Numbered from the stretch's first letter, positions 38,448 through 49,380 are shown. The stretch is 64,000 nt of DNA from Kiloniellaceae bacterium (GCA_021776135.1 JAJFGL010000011.1:1-64000); one strand, 5' to 3'. Notes: a model not told the origin generated them from the sequence alone. Numbers and translations: made by a program.

Positions 38448-39506
38448 ATGAGATCGTCCTTGTCACGATGTGCCGGTGCGCTCGCCTTTGCCGGCTTGAG
38501 TGTCTTGTCTTTTCCCACCTTGGCGCAATCCTCGGACGAAGAGGCGGTTAGCCTTACCGGCGCGCAGGCGATGGAGCTTGAGACCGCCTTGGCGCGGCTC
38601 AATTTCGATCCCGGTAAGATCGACGGCGCCATCGATGAGCGGACCCGCGCCGCGATTCGTCTGTATCAAGATTTCGCCGCGCTGCCCGCCGATGGCAAGG
38701 CGACCCCCGCGCTTCTGGCGGAAATCCTCTCCGTCGCCCAGTCTTTCGCCGAGATTCAAGCCACGCGCGCTTCCCAAGCGGCGCCCGCCACGGCCGCCGA
38801 TACCGCGCCGGAGGCGCCGGAAGAAGCGCCGGAACCGCCCGGACCGGCCGAAGCTGCCGAAGCGCCGGAACCGGCCAAGCTTGCCGAAGCGCCTAAAGAA
38901 CCCGAAGCCGAGCCTCCTCTTGCCGAACAAACGGCGCCTAAACCCGCGCCGGCGCCCGAAGACCAAAGCCCGCCGGAAGAAAAGACGGCGGCGGGTTATA
39001 ATATCGGCAGCGTGATAACGCGGCTCGCCAAGGCCGGTAAAAAACCTGCCGAAAGCGCGGACCCGGCGCCAACAGGGGATCGGGCGGATGAGAAACAACT
39101 CGCGCGGGTTCCAGCGCCCGCACCCACGCCCGGAAAGCCGCTGGACGGCTATGCCGCGTTTCGCGACGCTTACCTGGCGGCACAGGCCGGCGACCATGAA
39201 TACGCCGCGCGGCGCTATGGCGACGCGATCCAATCGAAGACGCTGACCCTGGAGCATCTGGGCGATGCCCATTTCAACCGCGCCAACGCTCTCCATAATC
39301 TGGGGCGCTACGACAAATCGATCGCGGATTATGGGGCGACTATCGGCGCCAAGCCGCTTTTCGCCGGCGCCTACTACAACCGGGGCTTCGCCTACCGGGC
39401 CAAGGGCGAGCAGGCGCTGGCGATCGAAGATTTCCGCCGCGCCCGCGACCTGGGATTGCAACGCCTGGGCGTGCGCGCGCCCGACCGCATGCCGCCCATA
39501 CGTTAA
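38448..39506 (+). CDS. Exported protein with peptidoglycan-binding-like and TPR domains
   Basis: The 352-residue protein has a signal peptide (about 1-27, ending FPTLAQ) and a peptidoglycan-binding-like helical domain (LNFDPGKIDGAIDERTRAAIRLYQ). A long Pro/Ala/Glu linker (about 105-215) and two TPR units at the C-terminus (HFNRANALHNLGRYDKSIADY and AYYNRGFAYRAKGEQALAIEDF) complete it. It is probably a periplasmic scaffold bound to cell wall. It lies 30 bases after the creatininase-family gene. Confidence 0.85.
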   Translation: MRSSLSRCAGALAFAGLSVLSFPTLAQSSDEEAVSLTGAQAMELETALARLNFDPGKIDGAIDERTRAAIRLYQDFAALPADGKATPALLAEILSVAQSFAEIQATRASQAAPATAADTAPEAPEEAPEPPGPAEAAEAPEPAKLAEAPKEPEAEPPLAEQTAPKPAPAPEDQSPPEEKTAAGYNIGSVITRLAKAGKKPAESADPAPTGDRADEKQLARVPAPAPTPGKPLDGYAAFRDAYLAAQAGDHEYAARRYGDAIQSKTLTLEHLGDAHFNRANALHNLGRYDKSIADYGATIGAKPLFAGAYYNRGFAYRAKGEQALAIEDFRRARDLGLQRLGVRAPDRMPPIR

Positions 39507-39550
39507 GCCGTCTAACTAAACAGGTATCCGCCGAAGGACGCCGCCTGCCC

Positions 39551-41224
39551 ATGCCCGAAGCCGACTACTTATTGCAAGTCATCGTCATACTCACGGCCGC
39601 GGTCGCCGGGGTCTTGGTTTCGCTTCGCTTGGGTCTCGGTTCCGTGCTCGGTTATCTCGTCGCCGGCATGGCGATCGGCCCAACCGGGCTCGGTTTGATC
39701 CACGATCTGGAAACTACCCGCGCCCTGGCGGAATTCGGGGTCGTGTTCTTGTTGTTCGCGGTCGGGCTGGAGTTGCCGCTGGAACGTATCAGGGTGATGT
39801 CCGCCAAGGTTTTCGGGCTTGGCATCGCCCAGGTGTTCGTGACCGCGGCGGCGATTGCCGCGCTCGCCGTTGCTTTCGGCGTGACGCTGGCGCCCGCTGT
39901 CGTGATCGGCGGCGGCTTGGCCCTGTCCTCGACCGCCATCGTTCTGCAATTATTATCGGAGCGCGGCGAACTGACCACGCGCTTCGGGCGCGCCGCCTTC
40001 GCGGTGCTTCTGGTGCAGGATCTGGCCGTCGCGCCCTTCCTGGTGGTCGTGGTCGCGCTTGGGGCGGCCGGCGGGTTCATACCCTCGGTGCTGTGGTTGG
40101 CCGGCCTGAAAATGATTGTCGCGGCGATTGCCTTGCTGGGGATCGGGCGGATCGTGCTGCGCCATGTGTTCTGGCCGGTCGCCGAGATGCGCAACCCGGA
40201 CATCTTCGCCGCCTTGACCATACTGGTGGTGCTGGGCACCGCGTGGATATCGCAACTGGCCGGCATGTCCCTGGCGTTCGGGGCCTTTCTGGCCGGCATG
40301 ATGCTGGCGGAGACAACCTACCGGCATCAGGTCGGCGCCGTTATTCAGCCCTTTCGCGGACTCCTGCTCGGCCTGTTCTTCATCACCGTCGGGATGAGCA
40401 TAGATTTCGCGCTAACCCGGCAACATGCCGGGCTCATCGTGGCGCTTCTGGCGGCCTTGCTATTGGGCAAGGCGGGCCTACTGGCGGGCCTGGGTTTGTT
40501 ATCCGGCTTGACCCGGGCGCAAGCCCTGCGGCTTGGGCTCACCTTGGCCCAGGGCGGCGAGTTTGCCTTCGTGCTGCTGGGCGCCGCCATGGCCGGCGGC
40601 ACGCTCGCGCCGGAGGTTGGGCAAGTGCTTCTCGTGGTCGTGGGTTTTTCGCTGATCGCCACGCCGTTCATGGCGCAATGGGGCGCGGCCCTGGCGGATC
40701 GCATGGAAGCCACCGAAGCGGAGGAAGCCGGCGAAGCGGCGATCGAAACCGAACACAGATCCGGTCATGTGGTCATCGCCGGCTTTGGCCGCGTTGGCGG
40801 CGCGGTCGCCGCCCGGCTACAGGCGGCCGGTATTTCGTTCGTGGCCGTCGATCTCAATCCCCATAGGATCGCCGAGGCCCGCGCCAGCGGCTATCCGGTT
40901 TATTACGGCGATATCTCCCGGCCCGAGATACTGGCCGCCTTGAATGTCGAAACCGCGCGCGCCCTGGTCCTCACGGTCAACAAACCGGCGACGACGGCGC
41001 AATTGGTCGCTATGGTCAGCTATATCTTTCCGGACCTTCAGGTCTATGCCAGGGCGCAAGACGACGCGCACGCGAACGAGTTGCGAAAAATGGGCGCCCA
41101 TATTGTCGTTCCCGAGTTGGTGGAGACCGGTTTCGCGCTCGCGGGATCCTTGATCGACGCCATGGGCGAAACAATTCCGGAGGTGGCGCCGGGCGAAACG
41201 CCGCTGCCGGGGCGGAGCGAATGA
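39551..41224 (+). CDS. Kef-type cation:proton antiporter with RCK domain
   Basis: A 557-residue membrane protein of the CPA2 family. The first 385 residues form about 12 transmembrane helices, including FGVVFLLFAVGLELPLERIR, LLVQDLAVAPFLV and GGEFAFVLLGAAM. A TrkA-N (RCK) domain follows from about residue 400, with the nucleotide fold VVIAGFGRVGGAVAARL. It resembles KefB/KefC and YbaL, which exchange K+ or Na+ for H+ under electrophile stress. No KefF/KefG partner is adjacent. It ends with a 4-base overlap with the next gene. Confidence 0.9.
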   Translation: MPEADYLLQVIVILTAAVAGVLVSLRLGLGSVLGYLVAGMAIGPTGLGLIHDLETTRALAEFGVVFLLFAVGLELPLERIRVMSAKVFGLGIAQVFVTAAAIAALAVAFGVTLAPAVVIGGGLALSSTAIVLQLLSERGELTTRFGRAAFAVLLVQDLAVAPFLVVVVALGAAGGFIPSVLWLAGLKMIVAAIALLGIGRIVLRHVFWPVAEMRNPDIFAALTILVVLGTAWISQLAGMSLAFGAFLAGMMLAETTYRHQVGAVIQPFRGLLLGLFFITVGMSIDFALTRQHAGLIVALLAALLLGKAGLLAGLGLLSGLTRAQALRLGLTLAQGGEFAFVLLGAAMAGGTLAPEVGQVLLVVVGFSLIATPFMAQWGAALADRMEATEAEEAGEAAIETEHRSGHVVIAGFGRVGGAVAARLQAAGISFVAVDLNPHRIAEARASGYPVYYGDISRPEILAALNVETARALVLTVNKPATTAQLVAMVSYIFPDLQVYARAQDDAHANELRKMGAHIVVPELVETGFALAGSLIDAMGETIPEVAPGETPLPGRSE

Positions 41225-41607
41225 GCCTGGGTCACATGGGTGTCCTCTATAGTCTTCTGGTGCTGCTGGGGGTTAGTTTGCTGGCGCCGGGCCTGTCGGG
41301 GATGCTGCGCGTGAATATCGGCCGGACCTGGCTGGTCGCGGACACGGCGGACGCCCGCTGCCATTTGCGCGGCCTGAACGCGACCATGGCGGCGGTCGGT
41401 ATGCTGGCCCTATGGGCCTGTTGGGATCTCGAAAGCTCCCGTATGCTGGTCATGGGCCTTGGCCTGGTGATGGTCATGGCGGTCTTGTCGCGGCTTTACT
41501 CGATCCTGGCCGACGGGGCGCCGGACGCCTTGGGCGCGGCCTACATGGGGATCGAAGCCATCCTGGGCGGGGTGTTTCTGTTCTGGCCCCCGCCACCGCC
41601 GTATTAG
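41221..41607 (+). CDS. DUF4345 family membrane protein
   Basis: A 128-residue hydrophobic protein with four predicted helices: [60 protein letters not shown], and [20 protein letters not shown]. The pattern with [17 protein letters not shown] fits DUF4345. Function unknown. The ATG overlaps the stop of the antiporter gene (ATGA), so it may be co-translated and functionally linked. Confidence 0.78.
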   Translation: MSLGHMGVLYSLLVLLGVSLLAPGLSGMLRVNIGRTWLVADTADARCHLRGLNATMAAVGMLALWACWDLESSRMLVMGLGLVMVMAVLSRLYSILADGAPDALGAAYMGIEAILGGVFLFWPPPPPY

Positions 41608-41627
41608 GATTATCGGGGACGAAGCGA

Positions 41628-42818
41628 ATGGATTGCGGAATGCTCGAACACCTAAAGGCCGAGACCGATACCTTGCGCGCCGCCGGGCTCTACAAGGCGG
41701 AACGCATCATCGCGTCGCCCCAAGACGCGGCGATCCGCCTAGCCGGCGGGCGCGAGGTGTTGAATTTTTGCGCCAACAATTACCTGGGACTTTCCAACCA
41801 TCCGGCCTTGATCGCCGCCGCCAAGGCGGCCTTGGATAGCCACGGCTACGGCATGTCCTCGGTGCGCTTTATCTGCGGCACCCAGGATATTCACCGCGAA
41901 CTGGAAGGCCGGTTATCGGCGTTCCTGGGGATGGAGACTGCGATCCTTTACGGTTCCTGCTTCGACGCCAACACCGGCTTGTTCGAGACCCTGCTGGGTG
42001 AGAAGGACGCGATTATCAGCGACGCGCTGAATCACGCCAGCATTATCGACGGCGTGCGCCTGTGCAAGGCGCGGCGCCTGCGCTACGCCAACAACGACAT
42101 GGCCGAACTGGCGCGCCACTTGGAGGCGGCGCGCGATTGCCGCTTCAAGCTGATCGCCACCGACGGCGTGTTTTCCATGGATGGGATCGTCGCCAACTTA
42201 CCCGCGATCTGCGACTTGGCGGAACAGCATGGCGCCATGGTCATGGTTGACGATTCCCATGCCGTCGGCTTCCTGGGCGAAGGCGGGCGCGGCACCCCTG
42301 AATTATGTGGCGTCGAAGGCCGCATCGATATCCTCACGGGCACCCTGGGCAAGGCCTTGGGCGGCGCTTCGGGGGGCTACACCGCGGCCGCCTCGCCCAT
42401 AGTCGACTGGCTGCGCCAACGCTCGCGGCCCTATCTTTTTTCCAACAGCATCGCCCCGGTCATCGCGGAGACCACGCTCAAGGTACTCGATCTCTTGGAA
42501 GACGGCGGCGAGTTGCGCCGCCGCCTGGCCGAAAACAGCGAGCGTTTCCGCACTGGCATGAGCGCGCTGGGATTCACGCTTGCCGGCGGCGGCCACCCGA
42601 TTATTCCGGTCATGCTGGGCGAGGCCAAGCTCGCGGCGGCCATGGCGGAGGCCTTGTTGGACGACGGCATCTATGTGGTCGGGTTTTCGTTTCCGGTGGT
42701 GCCCAAGGGACAGGCCCGCATCCGCACCCAGATGTCGGCGGCACACACGCCGGAGCAAATCGACCGCGCCCTGGCGGCTTTCGCCAAGGCCGGGCGCGCG
42801 CTCGGCGTGATTTCCTAG
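41628..42818 (+). CDS. kbl: Glycine C-acetyltransferase (2-amino-3-ketobutyrate CoA ligase)
   Basis: Kbl splits 2-amino-3-ketobutyrate with CoA into glycine and acetyl-CoA, finishing threonine degradation started by Tdh. The 396-residue PLP enzyme has [14 protein letters not shown] at the start, [17 protein letters not shown], and the PLP lysine Lys242 in [14 protein letters not shown]. The frame runs far upstream, but the ATG at 41628 (GGGGAC upstream) gives the normal length. The next gene, tdh, starts 13 bases later: a kbl-tdh operon. Confidence 0.95.
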   Translation: MDCGMLEHLKAETDTLRAAGLYKAERIIASPQDAAIRLAGGREVLNFCANNYLGLSNHPALIAAAKAALDSHGYGMSSVRFICGTQDIHRELEGRLSAFLGMETAILYGSCFDANTGLFETLLGEKDAIISDALNHASIIDGVRLCKARRLRYANNDMAELARHLEAARDCRFKLIATDGVFSMDGIVANLPAICDLAEQHGAMVMVDDSHAVGFLGEGGRGTPELCGVEGRIDILTGTLGKALGGASGGYTAAASPIVDWLRQRSRPYLFSNSIAPVIAETTLKVLDLLEDGGELRRRLAENSERFRTGMSALGFTLAGGGHPIIPVMLGEAKLAAAMAEALLDDGIYVVGFSFPVVPKGQARIRTQMSAAHTPEQIDRALAAFAKAGRALGVIS

Positions 42819-42831
42819 GGGGGGCATAGCC

Positions 42832-43857
42832 ATGAAAGCGCTGGTCAAGGCGAAACCGGAACCCGGTATCTGGATGGAGGACGTGCCGGTTCCGCGCATC
42901 GGCCACAACGATGTCCTGGTGAAGATCCACAAGACCGCCATCTGCGGCACCGATATTCACATCTATAACTGGGACGACTGGTCGCGTAAGACGATCCCCG
43001 TGCCCATGACCGTGGGTCACGAATTCGCCGGCGTCGTGGCCGAGATCGGCAGCGAGGTTAAAGGCTTCACGGTCGGCGAGAGAGTTTCCGGCGAAGGCCA
43101 TATCACCTGCGGCCATTGCCGGAACTGCCGCGCCGGCCGGCGCCATCTGTGCCGCAATACGGTCGGGGTCGGCGTTAACCGGCCGGGCTGCTTCGCCGAA
43201 TATTTATCTATTCCGGCGGTCAACGCCTTTCCCTTGCCGGACGATATAAGCGACGAAACCGCCGCGATCCTCGATCCCCTGGGCAACGCGACCCACACGG
43301 CCTTGTCGTTCGATCTGGTCGGCGAGGACGTTCTGATTACCGGCGCCGGGCCCATCGGCATCATGGCCAGCGCCATCGCCCGCCATGTCGGCGCGCGCCA
43401 TATCGTGGTCACCGACGTGAACGACTACCGCTTGAGCCTGGCAGCCAAGATGGGGGCGACGCGCGCCATCAACGTGACTGAGGCCAGTCTCGAAGAGACC
43501 ATGGAAGACCTGGGCATGCGCGAGGGTTTCGACGTCGGCATGGAAATGTCCGGCAATCCTCAAGCCTTCCGCGATATGCTGGCGGCCATGAACCACGGCG
43601 GCCGGGTCGCGATCCTCGGCATCCCGCCCGAATCGGCGGCGATCGATTGGACCCAGGTGATCTTCAAGGGTTTGACCCTCAAGGGCGTCTATGGGCGTGA
43701 GATGTTCGAGACCTGGTACAAGATGACCACCATGCTGCAAAGCGGCCTGGATATCGCGCCGATCCTGACCCACCGCATGACGGTGGATGCCTTCCAGGAC
43801 GGCTTCGACATCATGCGGTCCGGCCAGTCCGGCAAGGTGGTCTTGGACTGGGGATAG
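42832..43857 (+). CDS. tdh: L-threonine 3-dehydrogenase
   Basis: Tdh oxidises threonine to 2-amino-3-ketobutyrate with NAD+. The 341-residue zinc enzyme has the catalytic Cys38 ([14 protein letters not shown]), the GHEFAGVV zinc ligands, the structural zinc loop [15 protein letters not shown], and the Rossmann motif [11 protein letters not shown]. The stop lies directly next to the stop of the patatin-like gene on the opposite strand. Confidence 0.96.
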   Translation: MKALVKAKPEPGIWMEDVPVPRIGHNDVLVKIHKTAICGTDIHIYNWDDWSRKTIPVPMTVGHEFAGVVAEIGSEVKGFTVGERVSGEGHITCGHCRNCRAGRRHLCRNTVGVGVNRPGCFAEYLSIPAVNAFPLPDDISDETAAILDPLGNATHTALSFDLVGEDVLITGAGPIGIMASAIARHVGARHIVVTDVNDYRLSLAAKMGATRAINVTEASLEETMEDLGMREGFDVGMEMSGNPQAFRDMLAAMNHGGRVAILGIPPESAAIDWTQVIFKGLTLKGVYGREMFETWYKMTTMLQSGLDIAPILTHRMTVDAFQDGFDIMRSGQSGKVVLDWG

Positions 43858-44823
43858 CTACTTACCGTTGGAGACCGCGATGTCGCTCCCGAACAGACTG
43901 TAGGCGGCGCGCAGGTCGGGCAGGGCGCGCTCGACCGCGGCCTCGCCTTCGGCGATGACCTCGTCCGCCCGGTCGAATTCAAGCAGGCCGATGTGGCCCA
44001 GGCGCGGGGTGATGTGAACGTCCGGCGGCTCCCCCGCCAGGCGCGAGCGCGTGATGCGGTCCTGCACGATATTCAGGGACGAGACCATGACTCCGAAGAG
44101 GCTGGGGCTGCTGGGCTGGCGCTTGAACAGGCGGCGGCCGAGACCGTTCAGCTTTGACCCTGGCGCCTTCGTGGGATTGTTCCGCAGTTCCTCCAAGAGA
44201 TCGAAGCCGGCGGCGGTTTGGAAATCCGTGCCCGGCTGGCGGGCCTTGCCGATCAGGTCGCCGTTGAGGTTGACGCCGATGGTCATCTGCGCGCCCATGG
44301 CCCGGCAGGCCGAGACCGGCACCGGATTGACCAAGGCCCCATCGACCAGCCAGCGGCCCTCCAAGCGGACCGGTTCGAAGATGCCGGGCAGGGAGAACGA
44401 GGTGCGGATTGCCTGCACCAGATCGCCCTTGCGCAGCCAAACTTCGTGTCCGGTCAAGAGGTCGGTGGCCATGGCCGCGTAGGGCCGGCCCAGGTTCTCT
44501 ATTTTGAGCCCGCCCATGTGCTTTTCCATGGCGTCGACCAGGGCCTGACCGCGGATCATGCCGCCGCGCACGCGAAAATCGAGATAGGAAACGATCCGGA
44601 CCTTGTTGAGCCCGCGCGCCCAATCCTCAAGGGCGTCCAGGTGCCCGGCCAGGTAAGACCCGCCGACCAGGGCGCCGATCGAGGTGCCGGCCACGACCTG
44701 GGGTATGAAGCCATAGCGCTCCAAGGCGCGCAGGACGCCCAAGTGCGCCCAACCGCGCGCCACGCCGCTGCCAAGGGCGAGGCCTATTTTGGGTTGCGCC
44801 GGCCTATCCAGGGAATCGGGCAT
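43858..44823 (-). CDS. Patatin-like phospholipase family protein (RssA-like)
   Basis: This 321-residue protein has the patatin catalytic elements: the oxyanion loop GSGVARGWAHLG (18-29), the nucleophile Ser48 in VAGTSIGALVG, and the dyad Asp in LVDGALVNPVPV. RssA-like members are membrane-associated lipid acyl hydrolases of largely unknown substrate. I took the ATG at 44823; the frame is open a further 51 codons upstream with no family similarity. The gene is divergent from the gamma-glutamyltransferase gene. Confidence 0.88.
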   Translation of the reverse strand: MPDSLDRPAQPKIGLALGSGVARGWAHLGVLRALERYGFIPQVVAGTSIGALVGGSYLAGHLDALEDWARGLNKVRIVSYLDFRVRGGMIRGQALVDAMEKHMGGLKIENLGRPYAAMATDLLTGHEVWLRKGDLVQAIRTSFSLPGIFEPVRLEGRWLVDGALVNPVPVSACRAMGAQMTIGVNLNGDLIGKARQPGTDFQTAAGFDLLEELRNNPTKAPGSKLNGLGRRLFKRQPSSPSLFGVMVSSLNIVQDRITRSRLAGEPPDVHITPRLGHIGLLEFDRADEVIAEGEAAVERALPDLRAAYSLFGSDIAVSNGK

Positions 44824-44923
44824 GTTCAAGTCTGTGCCATGGCCATTTAAGAATTCGTAAGCATGTGTTCTAGGGTGGCAAATCAGTCTAGAGTGGCGTT
44901 TCACCGCCCTAGAAGGAGATTTC

Positions 44924-46516
44924 ATGCGCAATTTAGAGCTTGCCGGCCGCTCGCCCGTCCATGGGGCCAAGGGCATGGCCGCGACCTCGCACCCCTTGGC
45001 GACCCTGGCGGCGGTCCAGATGCTTCAAAGCGGCGGCAACGCCATGGACGCCGCCGTCGCCGCCTGCGCCGTGCAATGCGTGGTCGAGCCCGAATCGACC
45101 GGTATCGGCGGCGATTGCTTCGTTCTTTATGCGCCGGGGGGCGGTGGCGAGGTTTTGGCCTTCAACGGCTCCGGCCGGGCGCCCGCCGCCGCCACGGCGG
45201 CGCGGCTGCGCGGTCTTGGGGTCGAAAAGATCGAACGCCAGACGCCCCATGCGGTCACGGTCCCCGGCGCGATCGATGCTTGGTTTCAACTTCTCCGCGA
45301 TCACGGGACCAGGGATTTGGGCGGTGTCCTGGGCCCGGCGATCGGCTATGCGAAAGACGGTTATCCGATCCATTCCAGGGTTCACACGGATTGGCGGGAT
45401 TCAGCCGAAGTTCTAGGCGCGGATCCCACGGCCAGCCGGATATTCCTGCCCGGCGGCCAAGTGCCGGCGGTCGGCGCCCTGCACCGCCAGCCGGAGCTGG
45501 CCGCGACCTTGGAGCGCATAGCCCGCGAGGGACGGGACGGCTTCTACGCCGGCCCGGTGGCCCAAGACATCGTGAGCTATCTTAATGGCCTCGGCGGTTT
45601 GCACAGCCTGGAGGATTTCGCGGCGGCGGCTGGCGAGTATACGGCCCCGATCAAGACCGCGTATCGCGGCACCGATATCTACGAATGTCCACCCAACGGT
45701 CAGGGTCTTCTGGCCCTGGAAATGCTCAACATCCTATCCGACTTGCTGCCCGGCGTGCCTGGGCCTCTGGCGCCCGAGCGCCTGCATTTCGCCATCGAAG
45801 CGGCGCGCCTGGCCTACAGCGACCGCGACAGCCTCCTGGCCGATCCGGCGCAGAGCGACGTACCGGTCGCCCGGCTGCTGTCCGCCGCTTACGCCGACAA
45901 GCAGCGCGCCCGCATCGATCCGGCGCGGGCCATGACGGACTTGCCGCCGGCGGTTTTGCCCGCCCATGGGGATACGGTTTATATCAGCGTCGTCGATAAG
46001 GACCGCAACGCGGTCAGCTTTATCAACTCCCTATTCAATTCCTTCGGCTCCGGTCTGGTCAGCCCCAAGTCCGGGGTAACGCTGCAAAATCGCGGCGAAA
46101 GTTTTGTCTTGGATCCGGACCATCCCAACTGCATCGCGCCCGGCAAGCGGCCCATGCACACCATTATTCCCGGCATGGCGGTCAAGGACGGCCGTGCGGT
46201 CATGCCCTTCGGGGTCATGGGCGGGCACTATCAGGCCATGGGCCACGCTTGGTTCCTGGCTAACATGCTCGATTTCGGTTTGGACGTGCAGGAAGCCATC
46301 GATCTGCCGCGGCTATACGCCGGTGCCGAGGGGCCGGTGGAAGTGGAAAGCGGCGTTCCGGCGGCGGCGGTCGCGGCCTTGCAGGCTCTGGGCCATGAAA
46401 CTATCGCACCGGACAAGCCCATCGGCGGCGCCCAGGCGATCTGGATCGACCACGGCGAGGGCGTCCTTACCGGCGGCTCCGATCCGCGCAAGGACGGCTG
46501 CGCGCTCGGGTACTGA
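44924..46516 (+). CDS. Gamma-glutamyltransferase family protein
   Basis: The 530-residue protein is an Ntn-hydrolase of the GGT family, matured by self-cleavage before the catalytic Thr351 in PAHGDTVYISVVDKD. Other signatures are QSGGNAMDAAVAAC, GIGGDCFVLYAP, YECPPNGQGLLALEML and GKRPMHTIIPGM. No clear signal peptide is present, unlike typical periplasmic GGTs, so it may be a cytoplasmic acylase-like or amidase-like member. The AAGGAG just before the ATG is a strong ribosome site. The true substrate (glutathione, other gamma-glutamyl or acyl amides) is open. Confidence 0.88.
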   Translation: MRNLELAGRSPVHGAKGMAATSHPLATLAAVQMLQSGGNAMDAAVAACAVQCVVEPESTGIGGDCFVLYAPGGGGEVLAFNGSGRAPAAATAARLRGLGVEKIERQTPHAVTVPGAIDAWFQLLRDHGTRDLGGVLGPAIGYAKDGYPIHSRVHTDWRDSAEVLGADPTASRIFLPGGQVPAVGALHRQPELAATLERIAREGRDGFYAGPVAQDIVSYLNGLGGLHSLEDFAAAAGEYTAPIKTAYRGTDIYECPPNGQGLLALEMLNILSDLLPGVPGPLAPERLHFAIEAARLAYSDRDSLLADPAQSDVPVARLLSAAYADKQRARIDPARAMTDLPPAVLPAHGDTVYISVVDKDRNAVSFINSLFNSFGSGLVSPKSGVTLQNRGESFVLDPDHPNCIAPGKRPMHTIIPGMAVKDGRAVMPFGVMGGHYQAMGHAWFLANMLDFGLDVQEAIDLPRLYAGAEGPVEVESGVPAAAVAALQALGHETIAPDKPIGGAQAIWIDHGEGVLTGGSDPRKDGCALGY

Positions 46517-46948
46517 TCGGCCACCCCGGCATGAAAGAACAACCCCGCTGGTGCGGTTTCCGACGGGCCTTGTGGCATAAGCGCGAAAACGGGGTGGATC
46601 GGCGCCAGGACAAAGAGACCGCCCAGCAAGAGCAACAGGACCGCCAAGCCCAGGGTCGTTAGAACCGCCGCACCTGCGGACCGGCAAAAAGCGACTGTGC
46701 GCGGTGGGAAGATGCCGGTAAAGGCGAGGCCGTTGCGTTTCCGTGACATGAAATATGGATCCCCAAGATACTATTGAGTATGTAGCCCTTTCTTGTTTGA
46801 TGCCGTGGCAAGGCGCGGGTGCGCTGCAAATGCGGCGATACCGGGAACAATTGCGGCAGTATCGCGGCGCAAACCGGCCTATCCTTGCGGCGCGCGATGG
46901 TCATTCTTGCTAGGAAGAGCAAGGATGTAACTTTAGGGTTCGGGCAAG
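46517..46948. other. 432-base gap without a confident gene
   Basis: This gap holds a 43-codon frame at 46531 on the plus strand (basic, Gln-rich) and a frame on the minus strand from 46749. The latter encodes a hydrophobic segment (AAVLTTLGLAVLLLLLGGLF) and runs into the GGT gene, overlapping its 3' end by about 285 bases. Neither has clear support. A CTTGCT/AGCAAG inverted repeat at 46906-46923 lies 25 bases before the cytochrome gene and may be an operator. Confidence 0.4.
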
Positions 46949-47488
46949 ATGTTTAGATGTGGAACCACGTTTGGTTGGATTGCAGTATTGGGGTTGATCC
47001 TGGTGTCGTCGCAACCCTGGGCCGCGCCGAGCCTGGAGCGGCGCTCTTCCGCCCCCAGTTTTGCGGAGCCGCGCCACGGCTTGTTCCGCGAAAAATGTGG
47101 AGCCTGTCACGAGACAGCGCGTTCTCTCTTGCCCGCGCACTTGTCCGTGGCAGAGGGGGTATTGATTACGGCGAGCGACAACACCGACCTGCGAGAATTT
47201 TTACCTGGCCACTTCGGCGAGCCGGACCAGGAGGAAATTGACGCGATTTACGCTTCCTTGCTGAGGGTCGCCCAAGGTGGGGGCCGCTTCAAGGATCGTT
47301 GTGGCATTTGCCATGAGAGTGCTCGCGATGTCGCGCGTACATTCTTGATCCTGCGCGACGGGCGGCTCGTCGGGCGTTATTCTGGCCGCGACATCGAGGA
47401 CTTCCTGCATCGCCATGGAACTGAGAGCCCGCAAGAGGTGGATTTTTTTAGATCCGTATTGGAGCGGCACTCGGCCGGTCGTCCCTAA
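46949..47488 (+). CDS. Exported diheme c-type cytochrome with duplicated heme domain
   Basis: A 179-residue secreted protein with a signal peptide (about 1-26, ending PWAAP) and two heme-binding motifs, CGACH (50-54) and CGICH (118-122). The halves are visibly duplicated: LFREKCGACHETARSL matches RFKDRCGICHESARDV, and the second parts align at LREFLPGHFGEPDQEEID and IEDFLHRHGTESPQEVD. There is no methionine after residue 1, so the sixth ligand is probably histidine (His88 and His156). An electron-transfer or sensor role is likely, with partner unknown. Each unit is short, about 65 residues. A weak GGGTTCGGGC precedes the ATG. Confidence 0.82.
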   Translation: MFRCGTTFGWIAVLGLILVSSQPWAAPSLERRSSAPSFAEPRHGLFREKCGACHETARSLLPAHLSVAEGVLITASDNTDLREFLPGHFGEPDQEEIDAIYASLLRVAQGGGRFKDRCGICHESARDVARTFLILRDGRLVGRYSGRDIEDFLHRHGTESPQEVDFFRSVLERHSAGRP

Positions 47489-47579
47489 AGTTTTTCAGGC
47501 CTTGCCGGCGGGCCAAAGCCGTGTTGCCAGGACGGGTGTGCTTGACTACCGTGCACCCATCTCCGGCCGTGCCCTTTAG

Positions 47580-48794
<1,215 letters not shown>

Positions 48795-48823
48795 GCCGGT
48801 CATGGCCCATCGAATGGGTTCCC

Positions 48824-49291
48824 ATGGCCGGAAAGCGCTCTAGAAAATACCTCTTACGGGCGCCGGGGGATGCCGCCGAATGGGCGGCCTATCACCGGAT
48901 TCGCCGCACGGCCCTGTTCGAGCCCTACATACCGGAAGTCGTTTACGACCCCGATCATCCCGATGAGCGCAAGGCGGGGAACCATCCTCTTGTTCTGATC
49001 GAGGGGGACACCGTTATCGGGACGATTCGTATCGACTTGTTCGATGCCGTGCGCGCGGCGTTTCGTCTCGTTACCATCGACCGCGACTATCAGGGGCAGG
49101 GCCACGGCGCCGTACTCTTGAAAATGGCGGAAGACTTCGCGCGCGCCCAAGGACGAAGAAAAGTCGTCCTGCACGGCAATCCCGAGGCGGTCGAGTTTTA
49201 CCTGAGCAACGGTTACCTCAAGGCCCGCTGGGAAGACGACGCGCCCTTCGACGGTGCGATCGACATGGCGAAGGATATAGCTGATTTTTGA
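48824..49291 (+). CDS. GNAT family N-acetyltransferase
   Basis: The 155-residue product has a GNAT fold: ADDITIONAL strands around VIGTIRIDLF, the acetyl-CoA loop IDRDYQGQGHGAVLL (a Q/R-x-x-G-x-G/A variant) and the closing VVLHGNPEAVEFYLSNGY motif. The acceptor is unknown. I chose the ATG at 48824, 29 bases after the aspC stop, with the N-terminus MAGKRSRKY. It could be read through from aspC. Confidence 0.85.
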   Translation: MAGKRSRKYLLRAPGDAAEWAAYHRIRRTALFEPYIPEVVYDPDHPDERKAGNHPLVLIEGDTVIGTIRIDLFDAVRAAFRLVTIDRDYQGQGHGAVLLKMAEDFARAQGRRKVVLHGNPEAVEFYLSNGYLKARWEDDAPFDGAIDMAKDIADF

Positions 49292-49309
49292 AAAGAAAAC
49301 TTACTGCAA

Positions 49310-49380
49310 CAATCCTTCGACAAGCTCAGGATGAGGACATTCGATAACAAAACCCTCATCCTGAGCTTGTCGAAGGATTG
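49310..49380. repeat. 27-bp perfect inverted repeat (REP-like hairpin)
   Basis: A perfect 27-base arm (49310-49336, CAATCCTTCGACAAGCTCAG and following) faces its exact complement at 49354-49380 across a 17-base loop. Outer TGCAAC/GTTGCA bases extend the match. The CCTTCGACAAGCTCAGGATG wording is a well-known dispersed element of bacterial genomes. It lies between the GNAT and PhyH genes, which converge, and could also stop transcription. Confidence 0.85.

Noticed and set aside
46531..46662. 43-codon plus-strand frame in the gap after the GGT gene
   Set aside because: Basic and Gln-rich with no ribosome site; it is also antisense to the hydrophobic minus-strand frame, so it is probably chance.
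46231..46749. 172-codon frame on the minus strand overlapping the GGT gene
   Set aside because: The first 60 codons include a hydrophobic segment, but more than half overlaps the GGT frame in antisense and no homologue is known to me; too weak to call a gene.
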